From Paenibacillus ihbetae (lineage in GTDB: Bacteria > Bacillota > Bacilli > Paenibacillales > Paenibacillaceae), in NCBI RefSeq assembly GCF_002741055.1, contig NZ_CP016809.1:1488001-1552000 (forward strand): a DNA stretch of 64,000 nucleotides, written 5' to 3'. Position numbers and translations under genes: made by a program. Positions 16,856 to 27,351 of this stretch are shown here, one piece after another (position 1 is the stretch's first letter; every line of letters starts with the position of its first letter). The notes below the pieces were generated by a model, which saw nothing but the letters and a program-made list of their open reading frames with translations, was not told the origin of the DNA and made no database searches.

Positions 16856-18544
16856 ATGACAACCAAAAAAATGCGTTCAGACATGATCAAAAAAGGCTTT
16901 GACCGTGCACCGCACCGCAGCCTTCTGCGCGCCGCAGGCGTTAAGGAAGAAGACTTCGGCAAACCGTTTATCGCGGTGTGCAACTCTTACATCGACATCG
17001 TTCCGGGCCATGTGCATCTTCAGGAATTCGGGAAGATCGTAAAGGAGGCCATCCGCGAAGCCGGCGGTGTTCCATTCGAATTCAACACGATCGGCGTTGA
17101 CGACGGCATTGCAATGGGCCATATCGGAATGCGTTATTCCCTGCCAAGCCGCGAAATTATTGCAGACTCCCTGGAAACGGTCGTATCCGCGCACTGGTTT
17201 GACGGTATGGTCTGCATCCCGAACTGCGACAAGATTACGCCGGGCATGCTGATGGGCGCGCTGCGCGTCAATATCCCGACGGTATTCGTCAGCGGCGGTC
17301 CGATGAAGGCCGGCGTGGACAGCAAGGGACGCAGATTGTCGCTGACCTCCGTCTTTGAAGGCGTTGGCGCTCACCAAGTCGGCAAAATCGACGATAAAGA
17401 GCTGCTCGAGCTCGAACAATACGGCTGTCCTACCTGCGGCTCCTGCTCCGGCATGTTTACCGCCAACTCGATGAACTGTCTGGCCGAGGCTCTCGGTCTG
17501 GCGCTTCCGGGGAACGGTACGATTCTAGCCATTGCCGAGGAACGCAAGGAGTTCGTAAGACAATCGGCGAAGCAGCTGATGGAGCTCGTGAAGATGGATT
17601 TGAAGCCGCGCGACATCGTAACGATCGAAGCGATCGACAATGCGTTCGCGCTCGATATGGCGATGGGCGGTTCGACCAATACCGTACTGCATACGCTCGC
17701 CCTTGCGCATGAAGCAGGGCTGGATTATCCGCTGGAGCGGATCAACGAGGTGGCTGACCGCGTGCCGCATATCTCCAAGCTGGCTCCGGCTTCGGACTAT
17801 TTCATCGAAGACGTGCACACGGCCGGCGGCGTCAGCGCCGTGCTGAACGAGCTGCTGAAGAAGCCGGGTGCGCTTCACGGGGACTGCATTACGGTAACCG
17901 GCAAGACGCTTGCCGAGAACGTGGCCGGATGCGAAATTCAGGACACCGACGTCATCCATCCGATCGACCGTCCTTATTCCGAACGCGGCGGCCTGGCCGT
18001 GCTGTACGGCAACCTTGCTCCGGAAGGCTCGATCATTAAAGTGGGCGCAGTCGACCCGTCGGTTGGCGGCTACCACAAAGGACCTGCCATCTGCTTTAAC
18101 TCGCAGGAAGAGGCACTTGAAGGCATTGCGAACGGCAAGGTCAAGGAAGGTCACGTCGTCGTGATTCGCTACGAGGGTCCGAAGGGCGGACCGGGCATGC
18201 CGGAAATGCTTGCGCCCACCTCCCAAATCGCCGGCATGGGCCTTGGAGCGAAGGTCGGCCTGATTACGGACGGACGCTTCTCCGGCGCATCCCGCGGCAT
18301 CAGCATCGGCCATATTTCCCCGGAAGCGGCCGAGGGCGGCCCGATCGCATTCGTCGAGGACGGGGATATCATCGAGCTTGATCTGAACAACCGGACGATT
18401 CAGCTGCTCGGCGTAAGTGATGAAGAAATGGCTGAGCGCCGCAGCAAATGGGTCGAGTTCCAGCCTAAAGTGAAAACAGGTTACCTTGCCCGCTATTCCA
18501 AGCTTGTTACGAACGCAAGCTCCGGCGGCGTCATGAAAATCTAA
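16856..18544 (+). CDS. ilvD: Dihydroxy-acid dehydratase
   Basis: Dehydrates 2,3-dihydroxy acids to the 2-keto acids of valine and isoleucine synthesis. The 562-aa length is normal for the family. It starts [20 protein letters not shown], 11 nt after GGGGGG. Iron-sulfur cysteines appear in [27 protein letters not shown] and [18 protein letters not shown]. The C-terminal signature is [20 protein letters not shown]. It stands alone, away from other ilv genes, between stress-related and cell-wall genes, and is followed by a strong terminator. Confidence 0.97.
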   Translation: MTTKKMRSDMIKKGFDRAPHRSLLRAAGVKEEDFGKPFIAVCNSYIDIVPGHVHLQEFGKIVKEAIREAGGVPFEFNTIGVDDGIAMGHIGMRYSLPSREIIADSLETVVSAHWFDGMVCIPNCDKITPGMLMGALRVNIPTVFVSGGPMKAGVDSKGRRLSLTSVFEGVGAHQVGKIDDKELLELEQYGCPTCGSCSGMFTANSMNCLAEALGLALPGNGTILAIAEERKEFVRQSAKQLMELVKMDLKPRDIVTIEAIDNAFALDMAMGGSTNTVLHTLALAHEAGLDYPLERINEVADRVPHISKLAPASDYFIEDVHTAGGVSAVLNELLKKPGALHGDCITVTGKTLAENVAGCEIQDTDVIHPIDRPYSERGGLAVLYGNLAPEGSIIKVGAVDPSVGGYHKGPAICFNSQEEALEGIANGKVKEGHVVVIRYEGPKGGPGMPEMLAPTSQIAGMGLGAKVGLITDGRFSGASRGISIGHISPEAAEGGPIAFVEDGDIIELDLNNRTIQLLGVSDEEMAERRSKWVEFQPKVKTGYLARYSKLVTNASSGGVMKI

Positions 18545-18550
18545 TACAAC

Positions 18551-18606
18551 AAAAGGGTTACTCCCTCAGACGATAACGGTCTGTAGGAGTAACCCTTTAT
18601 TTTTTC
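18551..18606. terminator. Terminator of ilvD
   Basis: AAAGGGTTACTCC pairs with GGAGTAACCCTTT, with an inner GAC/GTC stem, followed by ATTTTTT. It also serves the opposite strand (A-run at 18550-18554). Confidence 0.85.
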
Positions 18607-18682
18607 GAGAATAAGTTCGAAATGAATCTGTCATTATTGCTTATGTTCGTAACCTGGATATGAATCTGCTGCTTATTATAAA

Positions 18683-20071
18683 TTACATTCTCGATGCAGT
18701 GGCGCCCGCCATCGTTAAGTCCACAATCTGCTCTTGTGCCAGCTCATGGGGCTCTTCGGTCGGCGGCTTAACCGGAGGCGTCCGCTTCTCGGCATAGCGC
18801 TCAATCAGGACCTCCACAGGCATCATCAGCATTTTCGGCTCCATGACCTGGCTTCCTTCCTTCAGCCTAGCCTGGCCTTTCGGATGGATCACGCTTAGCA
18901 GAAGCTTCAGGTACAGGCGTGTCGAGCTTGCAAACAGCCCGGACGGAAGATCAAGCACATGGAACCCGAATTGCTCGGGCCCGCGGGAAATCATGCTGAC
19001 CCCGTATAAACCTCGCACTTCCTTGAATTCGGGCCGCTCCAGCACCATATTCGCCAGGGCCGGCAGATCCTTCTGAACCGCACGGATCATCTGAATGGCC
19101 AGCTGCATTTCCGAACGGGAACGGCTGCCGATCTGGTACAGCTTGCGATTGTCAAAATGAAGCTCCAAAATCTGATCTCCCTTTTCCAGCCGGGTTCCGT
19201 CTTCCATCACGACCGGCTTGCCTGTATAGGCACGCTTGCGGAAGTGAAGCATCGGATCGTCAGGCGTGACGGTTTCCAGCGAGAACAGGGCGTGAAATCC
19301 CTTTTCCCACAAGAGCCAGACAGAGACGAGCATACGCTTCAGGAGAGACACCTTCTTCACCTTCGACTTGCTTTCCTTGGCCATCATTTCGTCCACGCGG
19401 ATACTTCTCATTCCTTTCTGCTGTGCGACCTCCAGGACCCGCTCCAGCGCAATGAGCATCTGCTCCGGCGCATCCGGATTGGCGCCCATCGTTGTGCCGC
19501 AGTCATGCAGCAGCATGACCTCCCCGCCGCGAAGCTTGGCCAGGATTCGCTCCGTGAGCCGGTCGGCACCGATTTTGCTGCGCCAGTCACTGAACATGGA
19601 GGACCACAATATGATCCGACATCCCGTATTCTTGGCAAAATCGAACAGATTCACAATGCCCCAAGGCGGCCGGTAATACGTAGAGCGTTCGCCCGTTATC
19701 TCGTAAATGATATCATCCGTCCGCTTCACCTGCTTACGGACCGTGACCGGCCTCATCAGCCAGTTGCTCTTATGGACATAATTGTGGATCCCGATCAGAT
19801 GGCCTTCTCGGTGAATCCGTCTGACAACCTCGGGATGCTTCTCGGCATGGGAACCGACAACAAAGAAGGTTGCCTTCATATCATACCGCTTCAATAAATC
19901 AAGCAGTCTTGGCGTATATAACGGATCTGGACCGTCGTCAAAGGTCAAGGCAAATTCATTCGTGCCTGAGCCTCGGCGGAATACGCGGAAACCGAATATC
20001 CGGGTCAGGATGCCGGGAATAAATGCATAAAACGATGAAAGATAAAACAACCATAGCAGTAGTGTCTGCAT
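18683..20071 (-). CDS. Polysaccharide deacetylase (NodB/CE4) with C-terminal YkoP-like domain
   Basis: A membrane-anchored carbohydrate esterase, probably acting on cell-wall or capsular N-acetyl sugars. The 462-aa protein has an N-terminal hydrophobic anchor (LLLWLFYLSSFYAFIPGIL). A NodB domain covers roughly residues 35-235, with TFDDGPDP (catalytic Asp), the metal motif HNYVHKS, YYRPPWG and MLLHD. A second domain of about 200 residues has HFDNRKLYQIGSRSRSEMQL and resembles the YkoP-type domain; its role is not known to me. In the metal motif the usual Ser/His spacing is kept as H-x3-H. The start follows GGGGAG by 5 nt. No operon partner. Confidence 0.88.
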   Translation of the reverse strand: MQTLLLWLFYLSSFYAFIPGILTRIFGFRVFRRGSGTNEFALTFDDGPDPLYTPRLLDLLKRYDMKATFFVVGSHAEKHPEVVRRIHREGHLIGIHNYVHKSNWLMRPVTVRKQVKRTDDIIYEITGERSTYYRPPWGIVNLFDFAKNTGCRIILWSSMFSDWRSKIGADRLTERILAKLRGGEVMLLHDCGTTMGANPDAPEQMLIALERVLEVAQQKGMRSIRVDEMMAKESKSKVKKVSLLKRMLVSVWLLWEKGFHALFSLETVTPDDPMLHFRKRAYTGKPVVMEDGTRLEKGDQILELHFDNRKLYQIGSRSRSEMQLAIQMIRAVQKDLPALANMVLERPEFKEVRGLYGVSMISRGPEQFGFHVLDLPSGLFASSTRLYLKLLLSVIHPKGQARLKEGSQVMEPKMLMMPVEVLIERYAEKRTPPVKPPTEEPHELAQEQIVDLTMAGATASRM

Positions 20072-20215
20072 GCTAACTCCCCGCTTTTTATTTCTATTTC
20101 TAAGTAACTCCCCTATATATTATTTTAGCATAGCACATTGAGAAATAGGCTTTTTTTTCTTAAATCGTGTACAATGGTATCAATTATTATAGTTTAAAGG
20201 AGCCGATACTCTACT

Positions 20216-21436
20216 ATGCTTCCCTTGTACAAAAAATATTGGAGAACCGCATTCGATATTGGTTTAATCGTACTCACCGTGTACCTGATTATGTTCATAT
20301 TCAGTAAGCTTTACCAGATTGCTGCCCCTGTGTTCCTGTCCTTTCTGGTATTTCTGATTATTGAACCGTTCTCCAGATTTCTTCACCGAAGAGGCCTTCC
20401 CAAGCCTTTTGCCGCGGCGATATCGGTTCTGCTCTTCCTGCTGATCATTCTCGGGATCTTGTTCGGGGCGGGAGCGATCATTGTATCCCAATTCCTGCAC
20501 CTTCAGGATAATCTGCCGGATTACACCAGGACGCTTCAGCGCCATTTCTCGGATACGGTACTGTTCCTGCAAAATAAGCTGGAGGCGCTGCCGCCGGATC
20601 TTACGCTGCGTTTGAATGGATATTTTGAGGACATCACCAACATCGCGACCGAGGCGGCCCAATCCTTCTTACATTATATCGTCGGCTTCATGGGTTCGTT
20701 CTCCGCCTTTATCGCGAATTTCGGGGTCGCGATTATTCTAGCCTTCTTCTTGAGCACGGAAATCGGAAGCTGGCGCAAAATTGCCAAAGATAAAACCCCG
20801 AAAACCTTCAAAACCGCATTCCTGTTTCTGAAAAATAACGTCTTCAAAACGATCGGTTCCTATTTGAAGGCACAATTGAAGCTGGTGAGCATCACGTTTG
20901 TGATCGTATATATCGGGCTGCTCATTCTGGGAACGGGGAATTCCTTGTCCATCGCTTTGATATGCGCCGTGTTTGATGTGCTGCCGCTGCTTGGTGTTCC
21001 CGTTATTCTGATTCCATGGATTATCTATTTGTTCATCGTCGGCAACACGGGGCTTGCGGTCGGCTTGATCGTTCTTCTTGCCGTGGTCGTCATCTCCCGC
21101 CAGCTGCTGGAACCGAAGATCACGGGCAATTCCATCGGCGTATCCTCGGCATTTCTTATGCTGTCCTTCATGATGATCTCCCTGTCGATATTCGGGGTCG
21201 CAGGGCTGATCCTGGCGCCGATTCTGCTCATTCTTATTAAAGAGCTGATTGCGCAAGGTTATCTGCAGCAGTGGATTCATCTGCCAAGTGAAGAATTTGA
21301 TGTCTCCCCATGGGAATTTACGCCATCGGCGGACAAGCCCGAAACGGATCCCGCTTCCGTTCACGATTCCGAGGACAATCCCGCCGATGACGATTTGGAT
21401 CCGGACTCCAACGAAGCGAGCAAATCTGCAACCTGA
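20216..21436 (+). CDS. AI-2E family (PerM-type) transporter
   Basis: A 406-aa polytopic membrane protein with about eight hydrophobic segments. It has the family arrangement: two N-terminal membrane helices, a soluble segment, then a C-terminal membrane bundle (IALICAVFDVLPLLGVPVIL, RQLLEPKITGNSIGVSSAFL). Members transport autoinducer-2 or act as Na+/H+ antiporters; the substrate here is unknown. The tail after residue 370 is acidic, low-complexity and probably disordered. The final 76 bp are also coding for the convergent penicillin-binding protein. AAAGGAG lies 13 nt before the ATG, slightly far. Confidence 0.86.
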   Translation: MLPLYKKYWRTAFDIGLIVLTVYLIMFIFSKLYQIAAPVFLSFLVFLIIEPFSRFLHRRGLPKPFAAAISVLLFLLIILGILFGAGAIIVSQFLHLQDNLPDYTRTLQRHFSDTVLFLQNKLEALPPDLTLRLNGYFEDITNIATEAAQSFLHYIVGFMGSFSAFIANFGVAIILAFFLSTEIGSWRKIAKDKTPKTFKTAFLFLKNNVFKTIGSYLKAQLKLVSITFVIVYIGLLILGTGNSLSIALICAVFDVLPLLGVPVILIPWIIYLFIVGNTGLAVGLIVLLAVVVISRQLLEPKITGNSIGVSSAFLMLSFMMISLSIFGVAGLILAPILLILIKELIAQGYLQQWIHLPSEEFDVSPWEFTPSADKPETDPASVHDSEDNPADDDLDPDSNEASKSAT

Positions 21437-23175
21437 CCGAAGATGTCGGTTGCCTGATTGCGGCTGTTCGGACTCCGATTCTCCACCAGCACGGCGATCG
21501 CATAACGAGGTTGCTCCACAGGGCCGTACCCGATAAACCATTGGTTATTTCGGGGGCGGCCCTTTATCGTTACCTGAGCGGTTCCCGATTTGCCGGCCAG
21601 CTTCCATTTCCGGTCTTTTAAGGTGGAGCCTGTCCCATCCTGAACGACATCCTCCATCCACTCCAGCAGAATGGATGAGGTTCTTCGGGAAATCCCTCCC
21701 TTGGCCGGCCGTTCTGCCTGCGGGCTTGCCTCCTTAAGCAGCTGTCCGTTGGCATAGTGGATCTGCTTCAGGATGCGGGGCCTCGTCTTTACCCCGCCGT
21801 GAAGCAGCGTCACCACGGCATTCGCGGCCTGAAGCGGCGTAACCGCCGCATCCCGCTGTCCGATGCCCGTCTGAACCCGCACCCCGGCATCATCCGCATT
21901 GGCCTTGTCTGAGAAGATGGTCCCCTTCTGTTCAAGATCCAGCGGGCGCAAGGCAGGGAGGCCCAGGAAATCCTTCGCTTCCCAGCCAACGGTTTGACCA
22001 AAGCCGAGGGCCGCTGCCGCCGACTGCATTTGGGACGCCGTCAACCGCTCCGAAAGCTCGGCAAACACCACGTTGCACGATTCCGCGAAGCCCTCGCGAA
22101 GCCCGATCGTCCCATGTCCCCCTTCCTTCCAGCAGGACAGCCCGAACTTCCCGTACTCCCCGTCACAGTGAAAAACCTCGTCCGGTGAGCTCAAGCCCTG
22201 CTCAAGAACGGCCGCAGCCGTGACCAGCTTGAAGATGGATCCAGGCGCCTTCGCCTTGATCCCGCGATTCTCCCAGGCCCCGTATTCAGGCTGAATCGAC
22301 TCCGGATTGTAAAAAGGCCTGGATACCATCGCTACGATATCCGCGTTACGGGTGTCCAAAACAACGACGGCCCCCTCCTTCATGCCGGCATTCTCGGTCA
22401 ATTGCTCGATCCCATGCTGGATCTTAGCGTCCACGGTGGTGACGACGCGAAGCGGATAATAGGGATTGCCGGGCGCCTTGACCATCGGTTTCAGATCCTG
22501 TATAACCTCATTGCCGCTATTGACCGGATAATACACAATCGTTGAACCGTCGCCCCGGATCAGCGCATCCAGCGTTTTCTCCAAACCGCTGGTACCCGTA
22601 ATGTCCGGTTCATCTTGATAAAACAGGCTTTCCTTTCGCTGGCCCGACACGAATCCCAGCCACTGCATGCCCGACAGCCGATTTCCATATCGCTGCTCGT
22701 AAGGAAGAATTTTGACCTTGGGCAGATGGAGCTCCTGAATTTGCCGGATCTGATCCTTCGTCAGGGTAAGCGGGATGGCAGCGTTTTTCCCATGCCACAG
22801 CCGGGGCTCCTTCTGTTTCCCCCACACTTGCTTCAAATGCTTCGCATCCGTTCGCAGGATCTTGGCAAGGCGATCGATCTGGGTTTGGGAATCGTTTAGC
22901 TCCTTCTCCGTTACTGGGAACAAGACGGCTGCCCAGGTGAGTCCGCCTGTCAGAGCTTGTCCATGCCTGTCGGTAAAGTGGCCTCGCCCGGAATCGAGCA
23001 CGATCCCTCGCTCGCGCTGAATAAGCGATGCTTCCACCATCGTATGCCGGCTGCCCGGCACCCGCTGATGCTTCATTACCAGCTGAACCCATGCCAGGCG
23101 GACCGTCACAAACATCAGGAGCACGGTCAATATCAACCATCCGTATTTTATTCTTCGGTTACGGACCAGCCTCAT
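21361..23175 (-). CDS. pbpI: Class B penicillin-binding protein transpeptidase (PbpI-like)
   Basis: D,D-transpeptidase that cross-links peptidoglycan. The 604-aa protein has an N-terminal membrane anchor (YGWLILTVLLMFVTVRLAWV), a dimerisation domain (RERGIVLDSGRGHFTDRHGQ) and a transpeptidase domain. The three active-site motifs are SIFK (within KAPGSIFKLVT), SCN and KSGTAQ. The ATG at 23175 is 9 nt after GGAGG. The sequence GRGHFTDRHGQALTG resembles B. subtilis PbpI (YrrR), whose gene lies in the same yrr block; I use that symbol with caution. The last 76 bp overlap the convergent AI-2E gene. Confidence 0.88.
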   Translation of the reverse strand: MRLVRNRRIKYGWLILTVLLMFVTVRLAWVQLVMKHQRVPGSRHTMVEASLIQRERGIVLDSGRGHFTDRHGQALTGGLTWAAVLFPVTEKELNDSQTQIDRLAKILRTDAKHLKQVWGKQKEPRLWHGKNAAIPLTLTKDQIRQIQELHLPKVKILPYEQRYGNRLSGMQWLGFVSGQRKESLFYQDEPDITGTSGLEKTLDALIRGDGSTIVYYPVNSGNEVIQDLKPMVKAPGNPYYPLRVVTTVDAKIQHGIEQLTENAGMKEGAVVVLDTRNADIVAMVSRPFYNPESIQPEYGAWENRGIKAKAPGSIFKLVTAAAVLEQGLSSPDEVFHCDGEYGKFGLSCWKEGGHGTIGLREGFAESCNVVFAELSERLTASQMQSAAAALGFGQTVGWEAKDFLGLPALRPLDLEQKGTIFSDKANADDAGVRVQTGIGQRDAAVTPLQAANAVVTLLHGGVKTRPRILKQIHYANGQLLKEASPQAERPAKGGISRRTSSILLEWMEDVVQDGTGSTLKDRKWKLAGKSGTAQVTIKGRPRNNQWFIGYGPVEQPRYAIAVLVENRSPNSRNQATDIFGQVADLLASLESGSKSSSAGLSSES

Positions 23176-23389
23176 CCATCTCAACCTCCACGCGAATCGT
23201 TGTTGTCCATTATTTCCATTTGCATCGGGAAACAATCCCACCATGCTTACAGCCCTAGGATTCGCGCGAGCCCTTAGTATTGTCCAAATCGCCTAAATTA
23301 ATGGCTTTCTTCACAAGGATAGCTTAAAGCCCAACCTATCGCTTCATAGCCCCGGCTGCTGCCAGAAAGAAGGGCATAGGCTGCATTCG

Positions 23390-23535
23390 GCTCGGAGCGA
23401 AACGGAGCAGGATATCGAGCGAGATGCCGGGCGAAAACGGAGCGAGTACCGAACTAAAACGGAGCGAGAGCGAGATCCGGAGCGAAAACGGGACAAGATC
23501 CGAGCGAAAGCGGAGCCAGATCCGGAGCGAAAAAA
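23390..23535. repeat. Degenerate GAGCGAAAACGGAGC tandem array
   Basis: Short words GGAGCGAAA, ACGGAGC and GAGATCCGGAGC recur about every 25-35 bp, for example GGAGCGAAACGGAGC, GGGCGAAAACGGAGC, CCGGAGCGAAAACGGG, CCGAGCGAAAGCGGAGC and CCGGAGCGAAAAAA. Strand composition is strongly purine-biased on the plus strand. It directly abuts the terminator of the chemotaxis receptor gene. Confidence 0.7.
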
Positions 23536-23572
23536 ACAGGGGCCCCGGTCGCTTCGACCTGTGGGCCCCTTC
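23530..23572 (-). terminator. Terminator of the chemotaxis receptor gene
   Basis: AGGGGCCC pairs with GGGCCCCT, with an inner AGGTCG/CGACC stem. On the minus strand it is followed by seven T, 11 nt beyond the stop codon. Confidence 0.85.
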
Positions 23573-23582
23573 CTTATTCGGA

Positions 23583-25769
23583 TTACAGTCTAAAACGCGA
23601 TAGCGTCTCTTTAAGCTCGTTGGATACATTTTCAAGCTTGGCGGATAAATTCACAAGCTGATTGCTGACACTTTGCTGCTCCGTAGAGAGGGAAGCAACC
23701 TCCTCCGATGTCGCGGAGGATTCCTCGGCCACGGCGCTCACATTCGTCATCGCTTCCGACAGCACGCTTTGGGATTGATTCAGCTCGTCGATGGAATACG
23801 TGACCGAATCCAGCCGTTCGATAAACTCGACCATTTGCTGTTGGACCGATACGAAGATATCGTTCGTTTCCTTGACGGCATCGATCTGGCCCTTGAACAG
23901 CGGATTGGCATCAAGCAGCACCCGGACGGTCTCGTTCATTTCGGCCATGATGCGGTCCGTAATCTGACTTACCATGTCGATCGATTGTCTGGACTGGTCG
24001 GCAAGCTGCCTGATCTCATCGGCAACGACCATGAATCCGCGACCGGCGGCACCAGCTCTGGCGGCTTCAATCGTAGCATTCAGCGACAGGATATTGGTCT
24101 GCTTCGTAATATTCTGCAGAACATCCAACACTTTAGCTACCGAAGAAGTCGTCTCCTTGAGACCATCCACCTTATGCATCATGGAGCGTGTCATATTCTC
24201 GGTCTGATGAGTTTTATCGAGCAGGTCGCTCAAATGCTTCGTGCCGAGCTCACTGGCGCTTTCAACATGACGGGCCGATCTGCCCATCTCCTCGTTGGCA
24301 TTCACGACGATTTCCATCTGCTTCGAAATATTGTTCGTCAGATCGCTGCCCCGTTCCGCTTCCACAGCCAAGCTGCTGGCTCCGTTTGCAATTTCTTCCG
24401 TCGCGATGGCGATCTCCTTCGCGGAAAGCGCCGTCTTCTTGGAGGCATCGCTAAGCTCCGCAGCGGTCTTCAATACCTCCTGAGCCGTATTGTTCGTCTG
24501 CTGTACGAGCGAAGTGATCTGCTCCATCATATCGTTGAAGCTCGCAGACAGCTGGCCGATCTCATCCTGACTCTTATGATCGGTGCGGACGTTCAAGTTG
24601 CCCTTCGCCCCTTCCTTCATCAGAAGGTTGAGCTTGCCCAGCGGACGGGCGATCATCCGCACCATCCATAATCCGATCAGGATCGCCACGATCACGTCAA
24701 CGACAGCGACGATCAGCGTAATCATCAAGATGCTGTTCGCATCCTTCGTCAGCTCGCCGGTCTGTACGGCGCCAATCAGTCTCCAATCATTGATGCTCAG
24801 CGTATTGTAAACCGCAAGAACTTCTCTTCCGCTCGCATCCTGAGTTCTCAGACTGTCCGTCTTCGACTCCTCAGAAAGCTCCTTCGTAAAGGTCCACTCG
24901 GTCGGAGCGGCAACCTGATCAGGCTTCGCGGACGATACAACCGTCCCGTCCGGGCTTACGAGCTGAAGCTCTCCGTTATCTCCGAGATCGATGCCCTCCA
25001 ATTGCTGGTCGAGGATGGACGAATTCAGCTCGAACATCACGACGTATTTGGAGTTCAGGTTGTTCATGGAGCTTAATGCCCGGGCAACCGTAAAGTACGG
25101 CGCTCCGCTGTCCTCCGCCGACGGCAGCCATACGACCTTCTTGGTCCCCTCCATAAGCTCCTTGTACCATGCCTGCTCAAAGACGGTCTGCGATGCCTTC
25201 GAGGATTGTCCTGCCGAGAAAATCCGCTCCCCTTTGGCCGGTATCAAATACATCGCCCGGATCGAGGAATCCGAATTGATCTGATTGGAAAGCTTGTCCC
25301 GGATTTCCCGCTCCATCGTAAATCGATCATAATCGCTCAGATTCGTGCCCGATACTTCATCAAGCAGCTTCTGCAGCTCAACATCGTAGAATATTGACCT
25401 GCCTGCACTCTCATACTTCTCCAGAATGATATCGATCTTCTCCGAGGTCTGAATGATAGTCTGCTGGTTGGCATTCGCCGCATTCTTCTCGATCGTGCTT
25501 CTCGCCTTGTCATAGGACAACCAGCCTAATACGATAACGAAGAAGACGATGGCCGCAAAAAAGATTAAAAACAGCCGGATCCCGACGGATTTCGATGGAT
25601 TGACCGGCATCCTCGCTACGGCCGCCCCCATGGAAGAAAACATGGACTTGGCATTATGTATTCCTTGTGAAACCGAAGGGCTTTTCTTGGTCTTATCCCC
25701 GTTCTTCTGCTTCCCTCCGGGTTTCTTATCTTTCTTCGGCTTCTGTTCATGCTGTTCTACTCCTGACAT
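23583..25769 (-). CDS. Methyl-accepting chemotaxis protein, dCache-HAMP-MCP
   Basis: Transmembrane chemoreceptor that signals to CheA. The 728-aa protein has an unusual Lys-rich cytoplasmic N-terminus of about 60 residues. TM1 ([20 protein letters not shown]) is followed by an extracellular region of about 250 residues with a dCache-like fold ([26 protein letters not shown]). TM2 ([20 protein letters not shown]), a HAMP domain and a long coiled coil follow. The conserved hairpin tip is partly altered around [20 protein letters not shown]. The ligand is unknown. The start at 25769 follows AGGTG; a GTG at 25781 is an alternative. Confidence 0.92.
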   Translation of the reverse strand: MSGVEQHEQKPKKDKKPGGKQKNGDKTKKSPSVSQGIHNAKSMFSSMGAAVARMPVNPSKSVGIRLFLIFFAAIVFFVIVLGWLSYDKARSTIEKNAANANQQTIIQTSEKIDIILEKYESAGRSIFYDVELQKLLDEVSGTNLSDYDRFTMEREIRDKLSNQINSDSSIRAMYLIPAKGERIFSAGQSSKASQTVFEQAWYKELMEGTKKVVWLPSAEDSGAPYFTVARALSSMNNLNSKYVVMFELNSSILDQQLEGIDLGDNGELQLVSPDGTVVSSAKPDQVAAPTEWTFTKELSEESKTDSLRTQDASGREVLAVYNTLSINDWRLIGAVQTGELTKDANSILMITLIVAVVDVIVAILIGLWMVRMIARPLGKLNLLMKEGAKGNLNVRTDHKSQDEIGQLSASFNDMMEQITSLVQQTNNTAQEVLKTAAELSDASKKTALSAKEIAIATEEIANGASSLAVEAERGSDLTNNISKQMEIVVNANEEMGRSARHVESASELGTKHLSDLLDKTHQTENMTRSMMHKVDGLKETTSSVAKVLDVLQNITKQTNILSLNATIEAARAGAAGRGFMVVADEIRQLADQSRQSIDMVSQITDRIMAEMNETVRVLLDANPLFKGQIDAVKETNDIFVSVQQQMVEFIERLDSVTYSIDELNQSQSVLSEAMTNVSAVAEESSATSEEVASLSTEQQSVSNQLVNLSAKLENVSNELKETLSRFRL

Positions 25770-25921
25770 TTTGCTGTTCACCTACCACAATCATAGTATT
25801 AAATCTTGGATACGTTATCAAAAAGATCCGCGTAACGTATTCGTTACTTTATATTTCGACAATTGGGGGTGTTTTCCTTTGGCTTTTCGCAAAAAAATAA
25901 TCTGTTTTTCCTAATTATTTT

Positions 25922-25965
25922 AAATAAAAAAGAACCCAAGGTCCGTCTAACGACCTTAGATTCTT
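25922..25965 (-). terminator. Terminator of the trhP1-trhP2 unit
   Basis: AAGAA-CCAAGGTC pairs with GACCTTAG-TTCTT. On the minus strand it is followed by a T-run, about 30 nt after the stop of the U32 gene. Confidence 0.8.
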
Positions 25966-25995
25966 TATTGTGTAATTCTAAGGAACTATAAAATT

Positions 25996-27339
25996 CTAGT
26001 TTTTGCGTTTTCGCATCATGTCAAAAAAGCGAACCGGCTGATCCACTTTCATTCGCACCAGCTGCAGCGGATGGCGGGCTGCATCCAATGCTTGACCGTT
26101 CTCATCTTCGATTCGTCCAACTACCTGCTTAAAGAACGTTCCGTCCGGACCGAAAAACTCGATTTCGTCGCCCGGCTTGAAATGATTCCGCTGCTGGATC
26201 ACAGCCATTCCGGTCTTCTCGTCGTATTCCATCACCAATCCGGCGAAATCGTAAGGGACGGCCTTTTCTTCCGGCTCGTAGATATGATCCTCATGATCCG
26301 GCGTGTCATAGAAAAATCCGGTATTAAGCGGGCGGTTGGCCGCCTTGTTGATCTCCTCGATCCATTCCGGCTTCAATACATAATTCTCCGGATCGGCCAT
26401 ATAGGAGTCGATCGCCTGCCGATAGACGTTTACAACCGTCGCTACATAGTGAATGGACTTCATCCGGCCCTCGATCTTAAAGCTGTCGATCCCCACTTCA
26501 ATGAGGTCCGGAATATGCTCCAGCATGCACAGATCCTTCGATCCCATCGTAAACGGATTGTCCTGCGGCTGAAACAGCGGAATCTGGGTCACTCCCGGCT
26601 TGAACGGGGCCGGCGCCGGAGCGGCCTGCTGCATGAGCCGGTCTTCCTCGGATACCCAGCTTGCCGCATCCTCCCTTCCGTCTTCGAACAGATCGTATTT
26701 CCAGCGGCAGGACTGGCAGCAGCCTCCGCGATTCGAGTCCCGATCGGTGAAATGGTTCGAGAGCACGCAGCGGCCGGAGAACGAGGAGCACATCGCTCCG
26801 TGAATAAACGCCTCGATTTCGATATCGACATGCTCCTTGATCGCTGCGATCTCTTCAAGGCTCGTCTCCCGGCCCAAAACGACGCGGGGAAGCCCCTCAT
26901 CCTTCCAGAATTTCACCGCCTGCCAGTTGAGCGTCGACTGCTGGGTGCTCAGATGAACCTCGAGCTTGGGCGCAGCTCGCTTCGCCACCTCTATGATCGC
27001 AGGATCGGCCGCAATAATAGCGGCAATACCGGCATCCTGCAAGCTCCGCAAATACTCCTCGATTCCTTCAATATCTTCATTGTGGGCATAAATGTTCGTG
27101 GCGACGAACACTTTTGCGCCATACTTGGCCGCAAACTCTACGCCTTCCTTCATTTCCTCAAAGGTGAAATTGTCCGCATTGGAACGAAGGCCGTATTTCT
27201 GTCCGCCAATATATACAGCGTCTGCACCGTAGTGCACCGCAAATTTCAGTTTTTCCAAATTTCCGGCCGGGGCGAGCAGCTCCGGCTTGTCCAGGCGATA
27301 GCGTTTGCCTTTGTATTTTGGCTGTGCCATAGCTTCCAT
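25996..27339 (-). CDS. trhP2: U32-family tRNA hydroxylation protein TrhP2 (YrrO)
   Basis: Member of the peptidase U32 family now known to introduce 5-hydroxyuridine at tRNA position 34 using prephenate, with the partner TrhP1. The 447-aa protein shows PELLAPAGNLEKLKFAVHYG and GADAVYIGG near the N-terminus. The U32 signature region is EAFIHGAMCSSFSGRCVLSN, and the iron-sulfur cysteines continue in GGCCQSCRW. The ATG at 27339 is 8 nt after AAGGAG. It lies 12 nt downstream of its paralogue. Confidence 0.92.
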   Translation of the reverse strand: MEAMAQPKYKGKRYRLDKPELLAPAGNLEKLKFAVHYGADAVYIGGQKYGLRSNADNFTFEEMKEGVEFAAKYGAKVFVATNIYAHNEDIEGIEEYLRSLQDAGIAAIIAADPAIIEVAKRAAPKLEVHLSTQQSTLNWQAVKFWKDEGLPRVVLGRETSLEEIAAIKEHVDIEIEAFIHGAMCSSFSGRCVLSNHFTDRDSNRGGCCQSCRWKYDLFEDGREDAASWVSEEDRLMQQAAPAPAPFKPGVTQIPLFQPQDNPFTMGSKDLCMLEHIPDLIEVGIDSFKIEGRMKSIHYVATVVNVYRQAIDSYMADPENYVLKPEWIEEINKAANRPLNTGFFYDTPDHEDHIYEPEEKAVPYDFAGLVMEYDEKTGMAVIQQRNHFKPGDEIEFFGPDGTFFKQVVGRIEDENGQALDAARHPLQLVRMKVDQPVRFFDMMRKRKN

Positions 27340-27351
27340 GCTGTCCACTCC

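Larger units (their letters stand above)
23176..23582. other. Intergenic region between the MCP gene and pbpI
   Basis: No gene is supported. It contains a degenerate GAGCGAAAACGGAGC repeat array and the terminator of the chemotaxis receptor gene, both listed separately. 23250-23390 shows nothing recognisable beyond the presumed pbpI promoter area. Confidence 0.5.
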
